Shown piece by piece: positions 39,648-48,948 of a DNA stretch of 64,000 bases. How positions within the stretch are numbered: position 1 is the first letter of the stretch; each line of letters opens with the position of its first letter. The position numbers and the translations under genes were made by a program. Origin of the DNA: Exiguobacterium oxidotolerans JCM 12280 (lineage in GTDB: Bacteria > Bacillota > Bacilli > Exiguobacteriales > Exiguobacteriaceae); contig NZ_JNIS01000001.1 of NCBI RefSeq assembly GCF_000702625.1, forward strand, positions 434,001 through 498,000. Direction: 5' to 3'. Under the pieces are notes generated by a model. The model saw only the letters and a program-made list of their open reading frames with translations, had not been told where the DNA came from and ran no database searches.

Positions 39648-40413
39648 GTAATGACTCCTTTACGATCAAGCTCGCGAAACGACCTTGGTGGTCCCCATGA
39701 CGGTAAGAGAAATAGTCATCTGCTTGGCAATGCGTACAAATTCCTGCATCAATGATGTCACCTAATCCACTTCGCTCTGCTAATGTAGCATTCGTCTGCT
39801 GAAGAGAAAGCATCGCTTTCCCGTTTTCTTTCATTGTGTAGGGCGTATCTTCAAGACCAAGTCTGTCAATTGCTTCAAGGACAGGTTGGTCGACCTCATA
39901 ACAACATTCACGAATCGATGGTCCGATGACCATTTGAATCGAGGAGCGATCTGCCCCTGCTGCTTCCATTTGAGCAACGGTCGCTTCGACGATATTCGCG
40001 ACTGTTCCACGCCATCCGGCATGCGTATTCGCAATGATTCCTGTCGTCGGATCACAGAACACGAGCGGTACACAATCCGCGAATAACATGGCGAGCAATA
40101 CATTCGCATCCGTCGTCACCAATCCATCTGTACCCTCGATTGTTGTTCCATAATCCAGTGCACCTCGTCCAGAATCTAGCGTCGTCACTTGTTCGACATG
40201 GTTCCCGTGAACCTGTTCTGCCCAAACTGAATTTTCGAGCGATAAATCGAGTTGACGGGCGATGACTTGCCGGTTTTGAATGACACCATCGCGATTGTCA
40301 TTGACATGCAATCCAAGATTGCCAATACCATGCGGTGCTGAAAATTTTGTAGTGAATGCCGCGCGCACTGTACCGGTCGGTGTATCCCACTTTATCCATT
40401 GACCAAACATCAT
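39637..40413 (-). CDS. pgeF: PgeF/YlmD purine nucleoside phosphorylase (multicopper-oxidase-like fold)
   Basis: The 258-residue protein belongs to the DUF152/YfiH family. Conserved metal-site residues are seen in WAEQVHGNHV, LLAMLFADCVPLVF, ANTHAGWRGTV and GPSIRECCYEV. The family has been shown to act on purine nucleosides and has also been linked to peptidoglycan editing. AAAGGGA precedes the ATG. In spore-forming Bacillus the genes spoIIGA, sigE and sigG separate ftsZ from ylmD; here only a terminator does. Confidence 0.92.
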   Translation of the reverse strand: MMFGQWIKWDTPTGTVRAAFTTKFSAPHGIGNLGLHVNDNRDGVIQNRQVIARQLDLSLENSVWAEQVHGNHVEQVTTLDSGRGALDYGTTIEGTDGLVTTDANVLLAMLFADCVPLVFCDPTTGIIANTHAGWRGTVANIVEATVAQMEAAGADRSSIQMVIGPSIRECCYEVDQPVLEAIDRLGLEDTPYTMKENGKAMLSLQQTNATLAERSGLGDIIDAGICTHCQADDYFSYRHGDHQGRFASLIVKESLHVD

Positions 40414-40427
40414 TTCACATCCCTTTC

Positions 40428-40460
40428 AAAAAAAGAGGTGCCGCTTACGCGACACCTCTT
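40428..40460 (-). terminator. Terminator after ftsZ
   Basis: Minus strand stem AGAGGTGTCGC / GCGGCACCTCT with one mismatch, followed by a run of U. It lies about 33 bp after the ftsZ stop. Confidence 0.85.
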
Positions 40461-40492
40461 TGTCTAGCAGTCGTGTCTTGGAAAAAATCGGA

Positions 40493-41653
40493 TTAACGAT
40501 TGTTCCGACGAAGGAATGATGGAATGTCCATCGTTTCTTCAACATCTGACCCTTTTGCTGGTTCTGGATTCGAGCTGACAGGTGTCTCTTCGACTTGTGG
40601 TTTCGGCTCCTCAGTCGCAGCAGGAGTTGGAGTCGCCTGCTTTTTCTTGAGTAAGTTTTTCATCATTTCTTGAGCAGATGGAATCTCGAAATCGAGTGGC
40701 TCGTTTTCGAACTCTGTTGCGATGACGGTAACGATGATTTCATCTTCCAAGTTATCATTGATAACAGAACCGAAAATCAAGTTTACTTCTTCATCTGCTG
40801 CACTTTGAACGATTTGAGCAGCTTCCGTTACTTCATATAGACTGAGGTTCGCACTACCTGTGATGTTCATTAAGACACCTTTTGCACCTTCAATCGATGT
40901 TTCAAGCAATGGACTTGAAATGGCTTTCTTCGCAGCTTCCGTTGCACGGTGTTCACCTGTCGCAACACCAACACCCATCAGGGCAGAACCTTTTTCGGTC
41001 ATGATAGTCTTAACGTCTGCAAAGTCTAAGTTGATTAAACCAGGAACAGCGATTAAGTCTGTGATCCCTTGAACCCCTTGACGAAGGACATTATCTGCTT
41101 CTTTGAATGCTTCGAGCATCGGCGTGTTACGATCAACGATTTCAAGTAATTTATCATTCGGAATGACGATTAACGTATCAACTTTTTCTTTAAAGTTTTG
41201 AACACCCGATACGGCGTGTTGCATCCGTTTGCGTCCTTCAAACATGAATGGTTTCGTTACGACACCAACAGTCAAGGCACCGATTTCTTTCGAAATTTCA
41301 GCGATGACTGGCGCAGCACCAGTTCCTGTCCCGCCACCCATACCTGCAGTGACGAAGACCATGTCCGCACCTGACAAAATCTCTGTCAACTGTTCACGGC
41401 TTTCTTCTGCCGCTTTCTTACCGATTTCTGGGTTCGCACCTGCACCTAAACCGCGTGTCAGCTTTGCACCGAGTTGGAGCTTCACATCTGCCTGCGACAT
41501 GTTGAGTGCTTGTGCATCTGTATTGACGGCGATGAATTCTACGCCTTGTACACCATGTTCAATCATTCGGTTGACGGCGTTTGAACCACCGCCACCTACG
41601 CCGATGACCTTAATTTTAGCTACTTGGTCCATCATTTCATCAAAATGCAACAT
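40493..41653 (-). CDS. ftsZ: Cell division GTPase FtsZ
   Basis: Tubulin-like protein that forms the Z ring. The N-terminus [20 protein letters not shown] is typical; the GTP tubulin signature [15 protein letters not shown] and the T7 synergy loop [13 protein letters not shown] are present. A variable linker of about 40 residues leads to the C-terminal peptide [11 protein letters not shown] that binds FtsA and SepF. Length 386 is normal. ftsA is upstream by 43 bp. Confidence 0.98.
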   Translation of the reverse strand: MLHFDEMMDQVAKIKVIGVGGGGSNAVNRMIEHGVQGVEFIAVNTDAQALNMSQADVKLQLGAKLTRGLGAGANPEIGKKAAEESREQLTEILSGADMVFVTAGMGGGTGTGAAPVIAEISKEIGALTVGVVTKPFMFEGRKRMQHAVSGVQNFKEKVDTLIVIPNDKLLEIVDRNTPMLEAFKEADNVLRQGVQGITDLIAVPGLINLDFADVKTIMTEKGSALMGVGVATGEHRATEAAKKAISSPLLETSIEGAKGVLMNITGSANLSLYEVTEAAQIVQSAADEEVNLIFGSVINDNLEDEIIVTVIATEFENEPLDFEIPSAQEMMKNLLKKKQATPTPAATEEPKPQVEETPVSSNPEPAKGSDVEETMDIPSFLRRNNR

Positions 41654-41696
41654 AAAAGGGGCCCCCTAATTTTTTATACTCATTGTATTTTAGTCA

Positions 41697-43001
41697 TTAA
41701 CCAAAAAACTTTTCAAAGAAACTACTGAATGATTTACGCTCTTTTGGAGGTTGTTCCTGTTGCGTTCGTTCTTCGCGTGCTGGAGACGGTGTCGGGTTCG
41801 TAAGCAGTTGTTCTTGTTCACGATTTTGCGCCACGACTTCCTTCTCGTCCGCACGATCAAATCCTGATTTCGAAACCGTACTTCTTGAGAGTACATAGCG
41901 TAACATGCCAGCTGCCACAGCGTACTTCGGATTACGAATGCCTAGGCTAGCCGGTTGGTAAACGTTGACGTTCTGGTTGAAAATCCGTTTTCCTAGCTGA
42001 TCGATTCCAGGAAGCGAAGAACTTCCACCGCAGAGGATGATGCCACTATTCATTTGTGGATGACCAGCCTGCGTCATCCGTTTTTGAATCATCTCGAAGA
42101 TTTCTTCGAGGCGTGCCTCTAAAACGAAACCGATCTCAGGTTGCGGCTCAAAACGATGCTCCCCATTAATCGTTACGTAGGATACCTTTTCTTCAGGATC
42201 CCCTAACGATTCAAGCGCCACTCCGTATTCTTCCTTCGCAAGTTTTGCATCTTGGTACTTACAATTCATCTTATACGTTAAGTCACGTGTCAGATGATCG
42301 CCACCATAAGGTAACGTCGTCGAGTAAACGAGATCGTTTTTTTCATAAATCGACAATGCCGTTGTCTCATGTCCAATATCGATGATGCCGACGCCGAGCT
42401 CGAGTTCATCGATTGATGCCGCGATTCTTGAAACAGCTAAGCTTTCAAGTACGTATCCTGCAAGCTCTAGACCAGCCCGTTCAATTGAACGTTTAATGCT
42501 ATGTAGGATCGTTTTCGCTCCAATGATCAACTTCCCTGTCACTTCTAGACGATAGCCAATCATACCACGTGGATCCGTGATTTCTGTTTGTTGGTCGACC
42601 GTAAACGTTTTCGGTAGTACATCGACAACACTTAATTCGTTCGGAATGCGCATGACCATTGCGGAGTGTAGGACGTCTTTGACGTCGTCATCCGTAATTT
42701 CATTGTCTTCGCCTTTAATTGAAGTCATCCCTTGACAATCCTTGACTTGAATGTGTTCTCCAGAAATTGCTACATATACTTCACCAATCGGTTCACCGAG
42801 TGTCCGTTCCACTTCAGCGACCGCTTGTTTAATGGCATTGACTGTTTGGTCGATATCGACGATGACACCACGTTTGACACCGGCAGATGGTGCTGAACCC
42901 TCCGCTAACACGTTCAGTGTCCCGCCGAGTAGTTCACCGACGATGAGTTTCACTTCCGATGTTCCAATGTCTAGTGCGGCAATCGTACCTTTCGTTTCCA
43001 T
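41697..43001 (-). CDS. ftsA: Cell division protein FtsA
   Basis: Actin-fold membrane tether of FtsZ. IAALDIGTSEVKLIVGE (phosphate 1), the SHS2-like 1C domain around GVKRGVIVDIDQTVNAI, GVGIIDIGHETTALSIY (phosphate 2) and IILCGGSSSLPGI (adenosine) are visible. A Pro/Gln/Glu-rich linker ends in the amphipathic membrane helix KSFSSFFEKFFG at the very C-terminus. Length 434. A 228-bp gap separates it from divIB, so it probably has its own promoter there. Confidence 0.97.
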   Translation of the reverse strand: METKGTIAALDIGTSEVKLIVGELLGGTLNVLAEGSAPSAGVKRGVIVDIDQTVNAIKQAVAEVERTLGEPIGEVYVAISGEHIQVKDCQGMTSIKGEDNEITDDDVKDVLHSAMVMRIPNELSVVDVLPKTFTVDQQTEITDPRGMIGYRLEVTGKLIIGAKTILHSIKRSIERAGLELAGYVLESLAVSRIAASIDELELGVGIIDIGHETTALSIYEKNDLVYSTTLPYGGDHLTRDLTYKMNCKYQDAKLAKEEYGVALESLGDPEEKVSYVTINGEHRFEPQPEIGFVLEARLEEIFEMIQKRMTQAGHPQMNSGIILCGGSSSLPGIDQLGKRIFNQNVNVYQPASLGIRNPKYAVAAGMLRYVLSRSTVSKSGFDRADEKEVVAQNREQEQLLTNPTPSPAREERTQQEQPPKERKSFSSFFEKFFG

Positions 43002-43173
43002 AGGAGTGACACCTCCACTTTCATAATACTCATACTGATTGTCCCTATATATATTCAGGAAACAAGATAAACTTCTTCTCGTTTAAGTCTACACTATATA
43101 AAACCCTACGAAAAGAAGTTATTGTCTAACTTACCCATCTAATAGATTACGATTTGATGACGATACGCCTACT

Positions 43174-43203
43174 TATTTACTAATGAAAACAAACGTTTGT
43201 CAA
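43174..43203 (-). promoter_or_regulatory. Candidate ftsA-ftsZ promoter with palindrome
   Basis: Minus strand TTGACA (43203-43198), 18-bp spacer, weak -10 TAAATA (43179-43174). The perfect 12-bp palindrome ACAAACGTTTGT (43189-43200) overlaps the -35 element and could be an operator. The rest of the 43002-43229 gap is AT-rich; I see no gene in it. Confidence 0.35.
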
Positions 43204-43229
43204 TCTAATGACTCATGACTAGGATTTTT

Positions 43230-44009
43230 CTATTTTTTTACTTTATATGGTTTGAAATAGATTCCCCCGTCAATCGTGATCGTCCCTGTTTTTCCTTTTG
43301 GTAAGGCTGAAATCACTTTGACATATTCATTCAACGAGTTAGAAAAAGCTGAAGTACTCAATAAGACGGTATTGCCATCCGTCATGAATAACTTCAATCC
43401 CCCTTTATCGGTTTTATCGTTTGCAACGATTTCCGAAATCCGACTCCGAACTTTTGGTTCGATTTTAACGAGTTCCTTCGTCAACCGTTCGAGGGACTGA
43501 TCTGTAAAGCCTGTTAAAATCGGTGCATCGAACAATTCTTCCTTTGACTTTCCGGGGATGATTGTTCCATCTGCTAAGACGATTCGGTCTCCGGGTTGAT
43601 CTTTCGCATAAGCAATTTCTTTTTCCTCCACGATATTAACTTGATAGTTATGGAGAAAACTCTGTGTCATCGTTGCTTCCCGTATACCTGGTACATCTTC
43701 GATTCGCTCTAGCACAGCTTCTTCTGACACATTGAAAGCATGTGTCTCCTTCACCTTCATCCGTGACGCCTGAATGATGTCTGCTTCTTTGACATTGACG
43801 ACACCATCAATCTCAAGTGTCGCTACCCGCGAATAACTGGACTGAAGGTAAAATACGACAGCAATCAATAGACCAATCAGGATGAGGACATAGATTAAAC
43901 GTCGGTTTGCTTTCTTCCGGCGTTGTTCACGGATATAAGGAATCTTATCTTCTAGACTACTGACAGTGGCATCCGTATCTTTTACCGGTTGTCGCTCCTT
44001 CACGTTCAT
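43230..44009 (-). CDS. divIB: Division protein DivIB/FtsQ
   Basis: Bitopic divisome protein of 259 residues. The cytoplasmic N-terminus ends in RRKKANRR, followed by a membrane helix ([19 protein letters not shown], about 38-57). A POTRA domain follows ([21 protein letters not shown]), then a beta domain and short tail. It partners with FtsL and DivIC. In Bacillus murB lies between murG and divIB; here the gap is only 53 bp and murB is absent. Confidence 0.94.
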   Translation of the reverse strand: MNVKERQPVKDTDATVSSLEDKIPYIREQRRKKANRRLIYVLILIGLLIAVVFYLQSSYSRVATLEIDGVVNVKEADIIQASRMKVKETHAFNVSEEAVLERIEDVPGIREATMTQSFLHNYQVNIVEEKEIAYAKDQPGDRIVLADGTIIPGKSKEELFDAPILTGFTDQSLERLTKELVKIEPKVRSRISEIVANDKTDKGGLKLFMTDGNTVLLSTSAFSNSLNEYVKVISALPKGKTGTITIDGGIYFKPYKVKK

Positions 44010-44062
44010 TCCTCCTCTACTTGACTAATTTCAGTTCCTTATCGGTCTATTCCTGCAACAGT

Positions 44063-45157
44063 TTAGTTTTTTTGTTGAATCAAGCGATTCAACTCGTCCA
44101 CTAAATCACTCGAGGCATTTGGCATCCCTAAAGCGAATGCGGCCTGCGACATCGCTTCTTGGTTCGCAAGCGCCGTTTTACAGGCATCGAATAACGTTTC
44201 TCCTGTCAATTCAGCTTCTCGGACGAGCAAGCTTGCCCCTGTTTCGACGAGGGACGAGGCATTTACTTCTTGATGGTTTTCTGTGACGTATGGACTCGGA
44301 ATGAGAATGCTCGGTAACCCGAGTGTCGTCAATTCCGCTAACGTGCTCGCACCCGAACGTGAAATGACGAGTTGACTCGCCTTTAGTATATTCGGTAAAT
44401 CATAGACGAACGGACGTAACTGAATCCGCTCCGGGACCGTTCCGATTTGGCGAGTAATCTCTTCAAAATGAACTTGACCTGTCACGAACAACATCGACCA
44501 ATCCATCTGAATGAACTTCGGCATCATCTCGATGATTGCTTGGTTGATTGCTGGCGCTCCACGACTTCCACCGTAAACGACGACTAACGGGCGCCCTTCT
44601 TCAAAACCATAACGTTGCCGTTCAATGACTGGATCGACTTGCAAATCAGCAACTTCGGAAGCCCGGGGATTACCGATTAAAACGGTTTTTGCTTCGTTTT
44701 TACCGAAATGGTGACCTGATCCTTTAAACGATAACGCGACACGATCGACGTACCGAGCAAGGAATTTATTCGTAATACCAGGTAAACTGTTTTGCTCATG
44801 GACGAGTGTTTTATACCCCATCTTCGCTGCTGTATAAAGGACCGGTCCACAAACGAAGCCACCTGTCCCGACGACGATGTCGGGGTTGAATTTTCGCAAC
44901 ATTTTCCGGACGCGGGTCACGCTCTTTAAGAAACGGATTCCCGTCTTAACATTTTCAAATGATAACGAACGGCGAATACCTGAAATCTCAATCGATTCAA
45001 AGGGAATTCCTGCGCGTCGGACGATATCTGCTTCTAGCCCATTTTCCGTTCCGATGTATAGCACTTCACACGGCATGCGTCGCTCGATTTCGCGGATCAT
45101 CGCAAGCGCCGGATAAATATGCCCTCCGGTTCCACCACCTGATACGACGATTCTCAT
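44063..45157 (-). CDS. murG: MurG, lipid II-forming GlcNAc transferase
   Basis: Adds GlcNAc from UDP-GlcNAc to lipid I on the inner membrane face. The N-terminal glycine-rich loop IVVSGGGTGGHIYPALA, the VVGTGGFVCGPVLYTAAKMG motif, and the C-terminal donor-site region VVYGGSRGAPAINQA, VISRSGASTLAEL and VTENHQEVNA are present. Length 364. It overlaps the murD stop by four bases (ATGA-type). Confidence 0.97.
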   Translation of the reverse strand: MRIVVSGGGTGGHIYPALAMIREIERRMPCEVLYIGTENGLEADIVRRAGIPFESIEISGIRRSLSFENVKTGIRFLKSVTRVRKMLRKFNPDIVVGTGGFVCGPVLYTAAKMGYKTLVHEQNSLPGITNKFLARYVDRVALSFKGSGHHFGKNEAKTVLIGNPRASEVADLQVDPVIERQRYGFEEGRPLVVVYGGSRGAPAINQAIIEMMPKFIQMDWSMLFVTGQVHFEEITRQIGTVPERIQLRPFVYDLPNILKASQLVISRSGASTLAELTTLGLPSILIPSPYVTENHQEVNASSLVETGASLLVREAELTGETLFDACKTALANQEAMSQAAFALGMPNASSDLVDELNRLIQQKN

Positions 45158-46500
45158 TTAGCATCTCCTCCAATCGATTCGACGGCGCGAACAAAATGTT
45201 CGCCACGTTCTTCATACGTCTTATATTGATCCCAGCTCGCTGACGCAGGCGATAATAAGATGATATCCCCGGCTTGTGAGACATCAAATGCTGCCTGTAC
45301 TGCTTGCGCCATATCACTGACGACCGTTGCATCAATCTTTTCTTGACGTGCCAGTTCCGCAAAACGTGGTCCGGTCTCGCCCAAACCGACGACATGCTTG
45401 ACTTGTGTCATCGACTCTACGAGTGGTGTTAAATCAGCACCGCGTTCTAGTCCGCCACATAACCAAATGATTGGAGCTTTAAAACCGGATAGTGCTGCTT
45501 CCGTCGCCACGTTGTTCGTCGCTTTCGAATCATTGTAGACTTTACGTCCCTTGAATTCGCCGATGTACTCTGTACGATGCGCGACGCCACCGAATGTCCG
45601 TAAGACGTCCTGCACCGCTTGTAACGGAATATTGAATGGTTCTACTAACGTCAATGCTGCTAAGACGTTCTCTAGATTGTGTCCCCCACCTAAAGCCAGT
45701 TCAGCGACCGGTAAGATCGGCGTTTCACCAACGATAATCATGTCCTGCTCGACACGAGCATAAGCTGGACTCTTACGTGAAAAACGCAACCGCTCTGCTT
45801 TTGCCTGATCACTTAAGCGCATGACGACATCATCGTCTGCATTGACGACAAGGCGGTCATTCGCATCCATGTTACGGAAAATTCGTGCTTTCGCTTCCGC
45901 GTAGGATTCAAGATCACCATGATAGTCAAGATGAGCCGCTGATAAGTTTAAGAAAGCCGCACTCATTGGTTTAAAGGCGTGCATTCCCATCAGTTGGAAA
46001 CTCGAAAGTTCAATCACGATGATTGCATCATCTTCCGCTTCTTTCGCAATCTCAATCGCCGGGAAGCCGATGTTCCCCGCCAAGTGTACCGGACGCGTCT
46101 GCTGTTTCAATAATTCGTGGACAAGTGTCGTCGTCGTCGTCTTCCCATTCGACCCCGTAATCGCTACCCATTGCGCATTCGTCGCATGATAGCCGAGCTC
46201 GACTTCTGTCCAGATTGGAATCTGTCGCACCAGTGCTTCTTGCAAGAGCGGAATCTGATACGGAATCCCTGGATTTTTGACGATGAGCTCTACTCCTTCA
46301 AGTAACGTGAGCGGATGCTCGCCGAAAGTCGTTTTGACACCGAGTTTTAGCAACGTATCTTGATCTGTTCCCGAGGGTGTTCCACCATCGTTCACCGTCA
46401 CATCTGCCCCTGCTTCGACCAAATACTTAGCCGCTGCGATACCACTTTTAGCCGTTCCGAGCACTAAAACCTTTTTGTTGACCCAATCAGACTTCTTCAT
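45154..46500 (-). CDS. murD: UDP-N-acetylmuramoyl-L-alanine:D-glutamate ligase
   Basis: Adds D-Glu to UDP-MurNAc-Ala. KKVLVLGTAKSGIAAAKYL is the N-terminal Rossmann motif; AITGSNGKTTTTTLVHELL is the Mur P-loop; AHLDYHGDLESYAEAKARI (with the carbamylated lysine region) and RTEYIGEFKGRKVYNDSKATN follow. The start at 46500 gives 448 residues and lines up with the Bacillus N-terminus; an in-frame ATG eight codons upstream has no good ribosome binding site. ftsW/spoVE, which follows murD in Bacillus, is missing. Confidence 0.96.
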   Translation of the reverse strand: MKKSDWVNKKVLVLGTAKSGIAAAKYLVEAGADVTVNDGGTPSGTDQDTLLKLGVKTTFGEHPLTLLEGVELIVKNPGIPYQIPLLQEALVRQIPIWTEVELGYHATNAQWVAITGSNGKTTTTTLVHELLKQQTRPVHLAGNIGFPAIEIAKEAEDDAIIVIELSSFQLMGMHAFKPMSAAFLNLSAAHLDYHGDLESYAEAKARIFRNMDANDRLVVNADDDVVMRLSDQAKAERLRFSRKSPAYARVEQDMIIVGETPILPVAELALGGGHNLENVLAALTLVEPFNIPLQAVQDVLRTFGGVAHRTEYIGEFKGRKVYNDSKATNNVATEAALSGFKAPIIWLCGGLERGADLTPLVESMTQVKHVVGLGETGPRFAELARQEKIDATVVSDMAQAVQAAFDVSQAGDIILLSPASASWDQYKTYEERGEHFVRAVESIGGDAK

Positions 46501-46537
46501 CTTAAAATCGCTCACTTTCTTCATCCGGAAATTTCAA

Positions 46538-47500
46538 TTAAACAAGCAAGTAGGCAACAAACGCTACGATACAACTAATCGAAGCAAACGTACCGACAAT
46601 CCGCCATTCACTCCAACCGACCATCTCGAAATGATGATGAATCGGGCTCATCTTAAAGATACGTTTTCCTGTCGTTTTAAATGAAATCACCTGTAAAATC
46701 ACAGATAATGTCTCAACAACGAACACGATTCCAATTAAGACAAGTAGCAATTCAAGTTTTAAGAGGATGGATAACCCGGCGAGTGCTGCTCCGAGTGCGA
46801 GCGAACCTGTGTCCCCCATGAAGATTTTCGCAGGGTGGGCATTGAATAATAAGAATCCAATCAATGCACCGACTGCTGACATCGCGAATAACGCGACCCC
46901 TACTTCATCTGCAACGAACCACGCATACAAACTAAAGAACAAGAATGTCGGGATTGCTGTAAAGGATACGAGACCATCTAATCCGTCCGTCAAATTGACG
47001 GCGTTCGAGAATCCGACTAACCAGAACAACGCGACAAGTGGATAAAGCAAGCCGAAATCAAACGTCATTGACGTAAACGGGATCGCTAAGTAAGTCGCTT
47101 CGCTCGTAAACCCACCACTCAACCATACAAATAATAATCCAACAACAATTTGTCCAATTAATTTTTGTTTCGAGTTCAATCCAAGGTTACGTTTTTTGAC
47201 GACTTTGATGTAATCATCGATGAATCCGATCGCACCATAAGCAAGCGTCAAGAACAAGAGTGACAAGTGATTCGCTTCTAAGTCTCCCGTAATCATCGCC
47301 GCAATCAAACTCCCGATCATTGCGAGTAAAATAACGATTCCACCCATCGTTGGCGTTCCGGACTTGACTTGGTGCCACTGCGGTCCTTCTTCTCGAATTT
47401 CTTGTCCAAATTTCAACTGGTGTAAAAAAGGAATCGCTCTTGGCATGACAAGAAGAACCACGAGTAAAGCGACAATTAAACTGATGAATAATGTAATCAT
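46538..47500 (-). CDS. mraY: MraY, phospho-MurNAc-pentapeptide transferase
   Basis: Transfers phospho-MurNAc-pentapeptide to undecaprenyl phosphate to make lipid I. The 320-residue protein has about ten membrane helices, with the catalytic aspartates in [16 protein letters not shown] and [12 protein letters not shown]. The cytoplasmic segments [11 protein letters not shown] and [10 protein letters not shown] (histidine motif) are characteristic. The ATG at 47500 has AGGTG before it; a GTG three codons earlier is a less likely start. murE is not upstream as it is in Bacillus. Confidence 0.96.
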   Translation of the reverse strand: MITLFISLIVALLVVLLVMPRAIPFLHQLKFGQEIREEGPQWHQVKSGTPTMGGIVILLAMIGSLIAAMITGDLEANHLSLLFLTLAYGAIGFIDDYIKVVKKRNLGLNSKQKLIGQIVVGLLFVWLSGGFTSEATYLAIPFTSMTFDFGLLYPLVALFWLVGFSNAVNLTDGLDGLVSFTAIPTFLFFSLYAWFVADEVGVALFAMSAVGALIGFLLFNAHPAKIFMGDTGSLALGAALAGLSILLKLELLLVLIGIVFVVETLSVILQVISFKTTGKRIFKMSPIHHHFEMVGWSEWRIVGTFASISCIVAFVAYLLV

Positions 47501-47522
47501 TGCAAACACCTACTTTTAAGAA

Positions 47523-48842
47523 TTAAATTTTGTTTAAATCCGTTAAAATCTGCTCAAGCGCTACTCCACGAGAAGCTTTAAGCAACACAATCGTTTGTTC
47601 ACCCAACAACGGACGAAGCAACGTAGCCGCCTGATCGACCGTCTCTGCGAATTCGACCACTACCGACGGATCAGTAATGCCTTCCGCGATATACCGTCCC
47701 TTCGCTCCTACAAGAATAGCATGTGAGACTGGAAGTGTAATCCGCTTACCGACCGATGCGTGCAATTCACGCTCTTGGTCCCCAAGCTCGTACATGTCTC
47801 CTAAGACAACAACGCGGGTCGGATAACCGTCAAGCTCTGCAACCGTCTCGATTGCCGCATTCATCGATGTCGGGCTTGCATTATAAGCATCATTGATAAT
47901 GGCTGTCTTGTGATAGACGAGACGTTCCATCCGCATCGGTGTCAATTTCACTTCATCCAGCCCTGCCTGAATCACCTCGTCCGCAACCCCGAGTGCACGT
48001 GCTGTCGCAATCGCATAAGCCGCGTTGCGCACTTGATGTTTTCCAAGAACCGGAATACGGAATGTTGCTCCGGCAAATTGAAACGTCGTTCCGAGGAAGG
48101 TCGCCTCTGCTTGCTCGATGACAAATGTGTTTGCGTGGTGGTAACCAATCCGCTCACCTGTAACACCAGCAAGTAACGCTTCGTCTCCGTCAAGGAATAG
48201 ATGACCATCCGACTTTAGACCTGCTGTGATTTCTAATTTGGCTTTCGCAATTCCTGCACGCCCTCCGACATGTTCCGCATGAGACTCACCGATATTCGTT
48301 ACAAGTGCGATATCCGGTTCTGCTAATCGTGATAAGAACTCGATGTCACCGAAGCCGCTCATTCCCATCTCGAGCACCGCTACCTCTGTGTCACGAGGCA
48401 TCATCAAAATCGTCAACGGCATGCCGATGTCTGAATTAAAATTACCTGATGTCTTATGCGTCCGATACGTCGTTTTCAATACACTTTCGACCATATCTTT
48501 TGTCGATGTCTTACCATTGGACCCCGTAATCGCCACTACCTTTGGTGAGACGAGTTTCAAGTAACGTGTTGCAATATGTTGCAACGCGGCTAACGGGTCT
48601 TCGACTTCGAGCACAACGATGTCTGCGTCCGGAAGCGGGATTCCTTTTTTCCATAACGTCACGATGGCTCCTTGGTCGATTGCTCCATCGATGAACGAAT
48701 GTCCGTCGACGCGCGCGCCTTGTATCGGAACGTACAATCCTTCTGTCAGTTCACTTCTCGAATCCGTCGCAAAGTGGCGAAGCGATCTTTCGTCCGTCAC
48801 ATCTAATCCGAGCCAACTTGCGATTTCTGTTATCGTCACCAT
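47523..48842 (-). CDS. murF: UDP-MurNAc-tripeptide:D-alanyl-D-alanine ligase
   Basis: Adds D-Ala-D-Ala to complete the UDP-MurNAc pentapeptide. VVAITGSNGKTSTKDMVESVL (ATP site), TNIGESHAEHVGGRAGIAKAK, and INDAYNASPTSMNAAIE are typical MurF signatures. GGAGG lies seven bases before the ATG at 48842, giving 439 residues. In Bacillus murF is beside ddl elsewhere; here it occupies the murE slot of the dcw cluster between pbpB and mraY. Confidence 0.95.
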   Translation of the reverse strand: MVTITEIASWLGLDVTDERSLRHFATDSRSELTEGLYVPIQGARVDGHSFIDGAIDQGAIVTLWKKGIPLPDADIVVLEVEDPLAALQHIATRYLKLVSPKVVAITGSNGKTSTKDMVESVLKTTYRTHKTSGNFNSDIGMPLTILMMPRDTEVAVLEMGMSGFGDIEFLSRLAEPDIALVTNIGESHAEHVGGRAGIAKAKLEITAGLKSDGHLFLDGDEALLAGVTGERIGYHHANTFVIEQAEATFLGTTFQFAGATFRIPVLGKHQVRNAAYAIATARALGVADEVIQAGLDEVKLTPMRMERLVYHKTAIINDAYNASPTSMNAAIETVAELDGYPTRVVVLGDMYELGDQERELHASVGKRITLPVSHAILVGAKGRYIAEGITDPSVVVEFAETVDQAATLLRPLLGEQTIVLLKASRGVALEQILTDLNKI

Positions 48843-48866
48843 TTCATTTCCTCCACTCATTTACAG

Positions 48867-48914
48867 AAAAAGAGGACGAATTCAAAAGTCAACGAATGAC
48901 TCCTGTTCGTCCTC
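48867..48914 (-). terminator. Terminator between pbpB and murF
   Basis: Minus strand 9-bp stem GAGGACGAA / TTCGTCCTC enclosing a 25-base loop, followed by five U (48871-48867). It lies about 35 bp after the pbpB stop and just before the murF ribosome binding site. Confidence 0.65.
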
Positions 48915-48948
48915 GTTCTCCTGCAGAAAATTAGGGACCGCTTTTACC

